This document shows positions 31,115-32,502 of a stretch of 32,502 bases of DNA, one piece after another (the first letter of the stretch is position 1; every line of letters starts with the position of its first letter). The DNA comes from an uncultured Porticoccus sp. (lineage in GTDB: Bacteria > Pseudomonadota > Gammaproteobacteria > Pseudomonadales > Porticoccaceae). Under the pieces are notes generated by a model. That model made no database searches. It had not been told where the DNA came from and saw only the letters and a list, made by a program, of their open reading frames with translations. The DNA lies in assembly GCA_905181945.1 (NCBI GenBank), contig CAJIZZ010000008.1, forward strand, positions 1-32,502. Direction: 5' to 3'. The position numbers and the translations under genes are program-made.

Positions 31115-32502
31115 ATGCATAGAACTATTTACCAATCTATTGGGGTGGTCAGTCTTGTCATCACTCTCTCTATTACTTCCCAGGTAATGGCTCAAGATGC
31201 GTGTGTCAGTGGCACTAGTACTGTACCAACAGACGGATGTCTTATAGCCTCTGATATAGACGATGTTACCTTCGACTTAACGGGTGATATATCGGTTAGC
31301 GGTGGCTCGTCTGGTATATGGTTGAACGGTGCTGACCGTAACACCGTCAATTATACTGGGAATATAAATGGTGATAATGGTTCAGTGGGCGTCTACATAA
31401 GTAGCAGTTCCCTCAACAACATCACGATAAATGGGAATATTAATATGGGCGCTAATGGTCTCTATGGTATTATAAATGCTGTAGGTGTTGGCTCCAACAC
31501 CATCACAATGAACGGAAATATTACCACAAATAGATATCTGTCTTATGGTTACACCAATATTTTTGAACACAATACCAACTTTACGCTAAACGGAAATATT
31601 ACTACCAATGGGGATGATACTCCTGGTATCTTAATAAGTGGTAGCAACAATGCCACCATCACGCTTAACGGGAATCTCAATATTCAAGGTGAAACGCGAC
31701 TGCTAAACGGTCGTGGTATTGATATTGTTGACAGTTCTGAAATTACTATAACTAATCTTGGGACTATTACTACCGCGGGGGATGACCCGTATGATATTTA
31801 TGTGAGAGGAACTACTTCTATTGCCACCCTAAATAACCGCCAAAGTGGACTTACTTATTATGGAAAAATACCAACCAATTATAATGCTGTCATTAATAGT
31901 ACTTCAGACTACGGAAAAATAATTTTTAGTACCGTTAGCGGAACAACTTCTTTTGGTATATATGCAGGGTCTGTTTTACAAAATAATACTACCTATGCTA
32001 GCGTCATTGATGGCTTAGAAGCATCAAATATTACCGCAGGACATTCAGGTTATTATTCCTATGATGGAAGAACCTGGGCGTGGACCTTGGAGAATTCATC
32101 TGCCAACTTATGGGACTTGATCGTGGGTGCATGCACAGGATGTATGACGGAAGATACTATAGATACTATTGAGGAAATTGGGGATAGTATTGCCTCAGAA
32201 TTTTCACAACTTTTACACAAATCTGCCACCGCTAATTTTGCCAACATGAATACTTATGATTGCGATTTATTTAATCAAAAAGGAAACTGTTTCTCTATAG
32301 GGGGTCGTCACACAGATGTAAATGCTAATAATAACTCTGACTCGTCAAGCTCAGCGGCAGTGTTTGTTTGGGGTAAAAAGTTTAACAAGAACTTTCGCGC
32401 TTCAGGGTTTGTCGACCAACAAGTCACAAGAAAGAATCCCAGAGGTCTAAAGGTGAGCAATAAAGGACCTATGATCGGTGGAAACTTAGTATGGAACCAG
32501 TT
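31115..32502 (+). CDS. Autotransporter with NGNI-repeat passenger (cut by window end)
   Basis: An open frame from ATG 31115 to the window edge, 462 codons with no stop. Residues 1-26 are a signal peptide ending VMA-QDAC. The passenger (about 30-330) is a beta-helix built of short repeats such as TINGNI, TMNGNI, TLNGNI, as in type V secretion or AIDA-like proteins. A linker rich in Asp/Glu/Ser follows (MTEDTIDTIEEIGDSIASEF). From about residue 392, FSIGGRHTDVN and SSAAVFVWGKKF begin the C-terminal beta-barrel translocator. The ribosome site is weak. The passenger is small and the cysteines unusual for an autotransporter. Its function cannot be told. Confidence 0.85.
   Translation, partial: MHRTIYQSIGVVSLVITLSITSQVMAQDACVSGTSTVPTDGCLIASDIDDVTFDLTGDISVSGGSSGIWLNGADRNTVNYTGNINGDNGSVGVYISSSSLNNITINGNINMGANGLYGIINAVGVGSNTITMNGNITTNRYLSYGYTNIFEHNTNFTLNGNITTNGDDTPGILISGSNNATITLNGNLNIQGETRLLNGRGIDIVDSSEITITNLGTITTAGDDPYDIYVRGTTSIATLNNRQSGLTYYGKIPTNYNAVINSTSDYGKIIFSTVSGTTSFGIYAGSVLQNNTTYASVIDGLEASNITAGHSGYYSYDGRTWAWTLENSSANLWDLIVGACTGCMTEDTIDTIEEIGDSIASEFSQLLHKSATANFANMNTYDCDLFNQKGNCFSIGGRHTDVNANNNSDSSSSAAVFVWGKKFNKNFRASGFVDQQVTRKNPRGLKVSNKGPMIGGNLVWNQ

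Overview
The window looks like a chromosomal segment of a moderately AT-rich gammaproteobacterium, probably marine and near the Pseudomonadales/Cellvibrionales group. The evidence is the lipid A and envelope block msbA-lpxK-kdsB-ptp-murB, uvrC-pgsA followed by tRNA-Cys and tRNA-Leu(UAA), the yccA-tusE pair, a single-domain TrmA and a PhhB. I cannot name a species from the sequence alone.

Layout. 1-5.5 kb: the tail of an unidentified gene, O-acetylhomoserine sulfhydrylase, an exported MsrA-glutaredoxin-MsrB fusion, a small membrane protein whose first exon-like segment lies in another frame, and short-form ilvD with a clear sigma70 promoter. 5.6-10.4 kb: a reverse-strand group (52-aa protein, ten-repeat MORN protein, YhhQ/VUT transporter), a GC-richer amine-dehydrogenase-like gene, the NfeD/QmcA membrane pair and a 59-aa zinc-ribbon protein. 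10.5-15.2 kb: 1-Cys peroxiredoxin, a GC-rich SelO pseudokinase AMPylase, a CobW GTPase coupled to a tiny exported peptide, and an outer-membrane barrel protein.

15.2-18.4 kb is an AT-rich accessory region at the 3' side of tRNA-Leu. It holds an alternative oxidase (rare in bacteria), a 24-residue-repeat YwqK/MORN_2 protein, and several small genes. At least three of these look broken: a signal peptide out of frame with its repeat protein, a membrane protein split by an apparent 2-base loss, and a second copy of the zinc-ribbon gene with an internal TAG. Two 41-bp near-identical repeats lie upstream of two small ORFs here.

18.5-26.5 kb is a dense core block on the reverse strand. It carries lipid A export and 4'-kinase (msbA, lpxK), CMP-Kdo synthesis (kdsB), a phosphotyrosine phosphatase, peptidoglycan precursor synthesis (murB), nucleotide excision repair (uvrC), phosphatidylglycerol synthesis (pgsA) and two tRNAs. 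26.8-32.5 kb is on the forward strand: a patatin lipase, a Bax-inhibitor family membrane protein, TusE, PhhB, TrmA, a cold-shock protein with a strong terminator, and the first 462 codons of an autotransporter cut off by the window end.

The most interesting signals are the alternative oxidase island beside tRNA-Leu, the GGGAAAA slippery heptamer that exactly joins two frames of a membrane protein, the duplicated and decaying zinc-ribbon gene, and the cluster of tiny genes with shared leaders. Four apparent frame breaks in one window also raise the possibility of sequencing indels.
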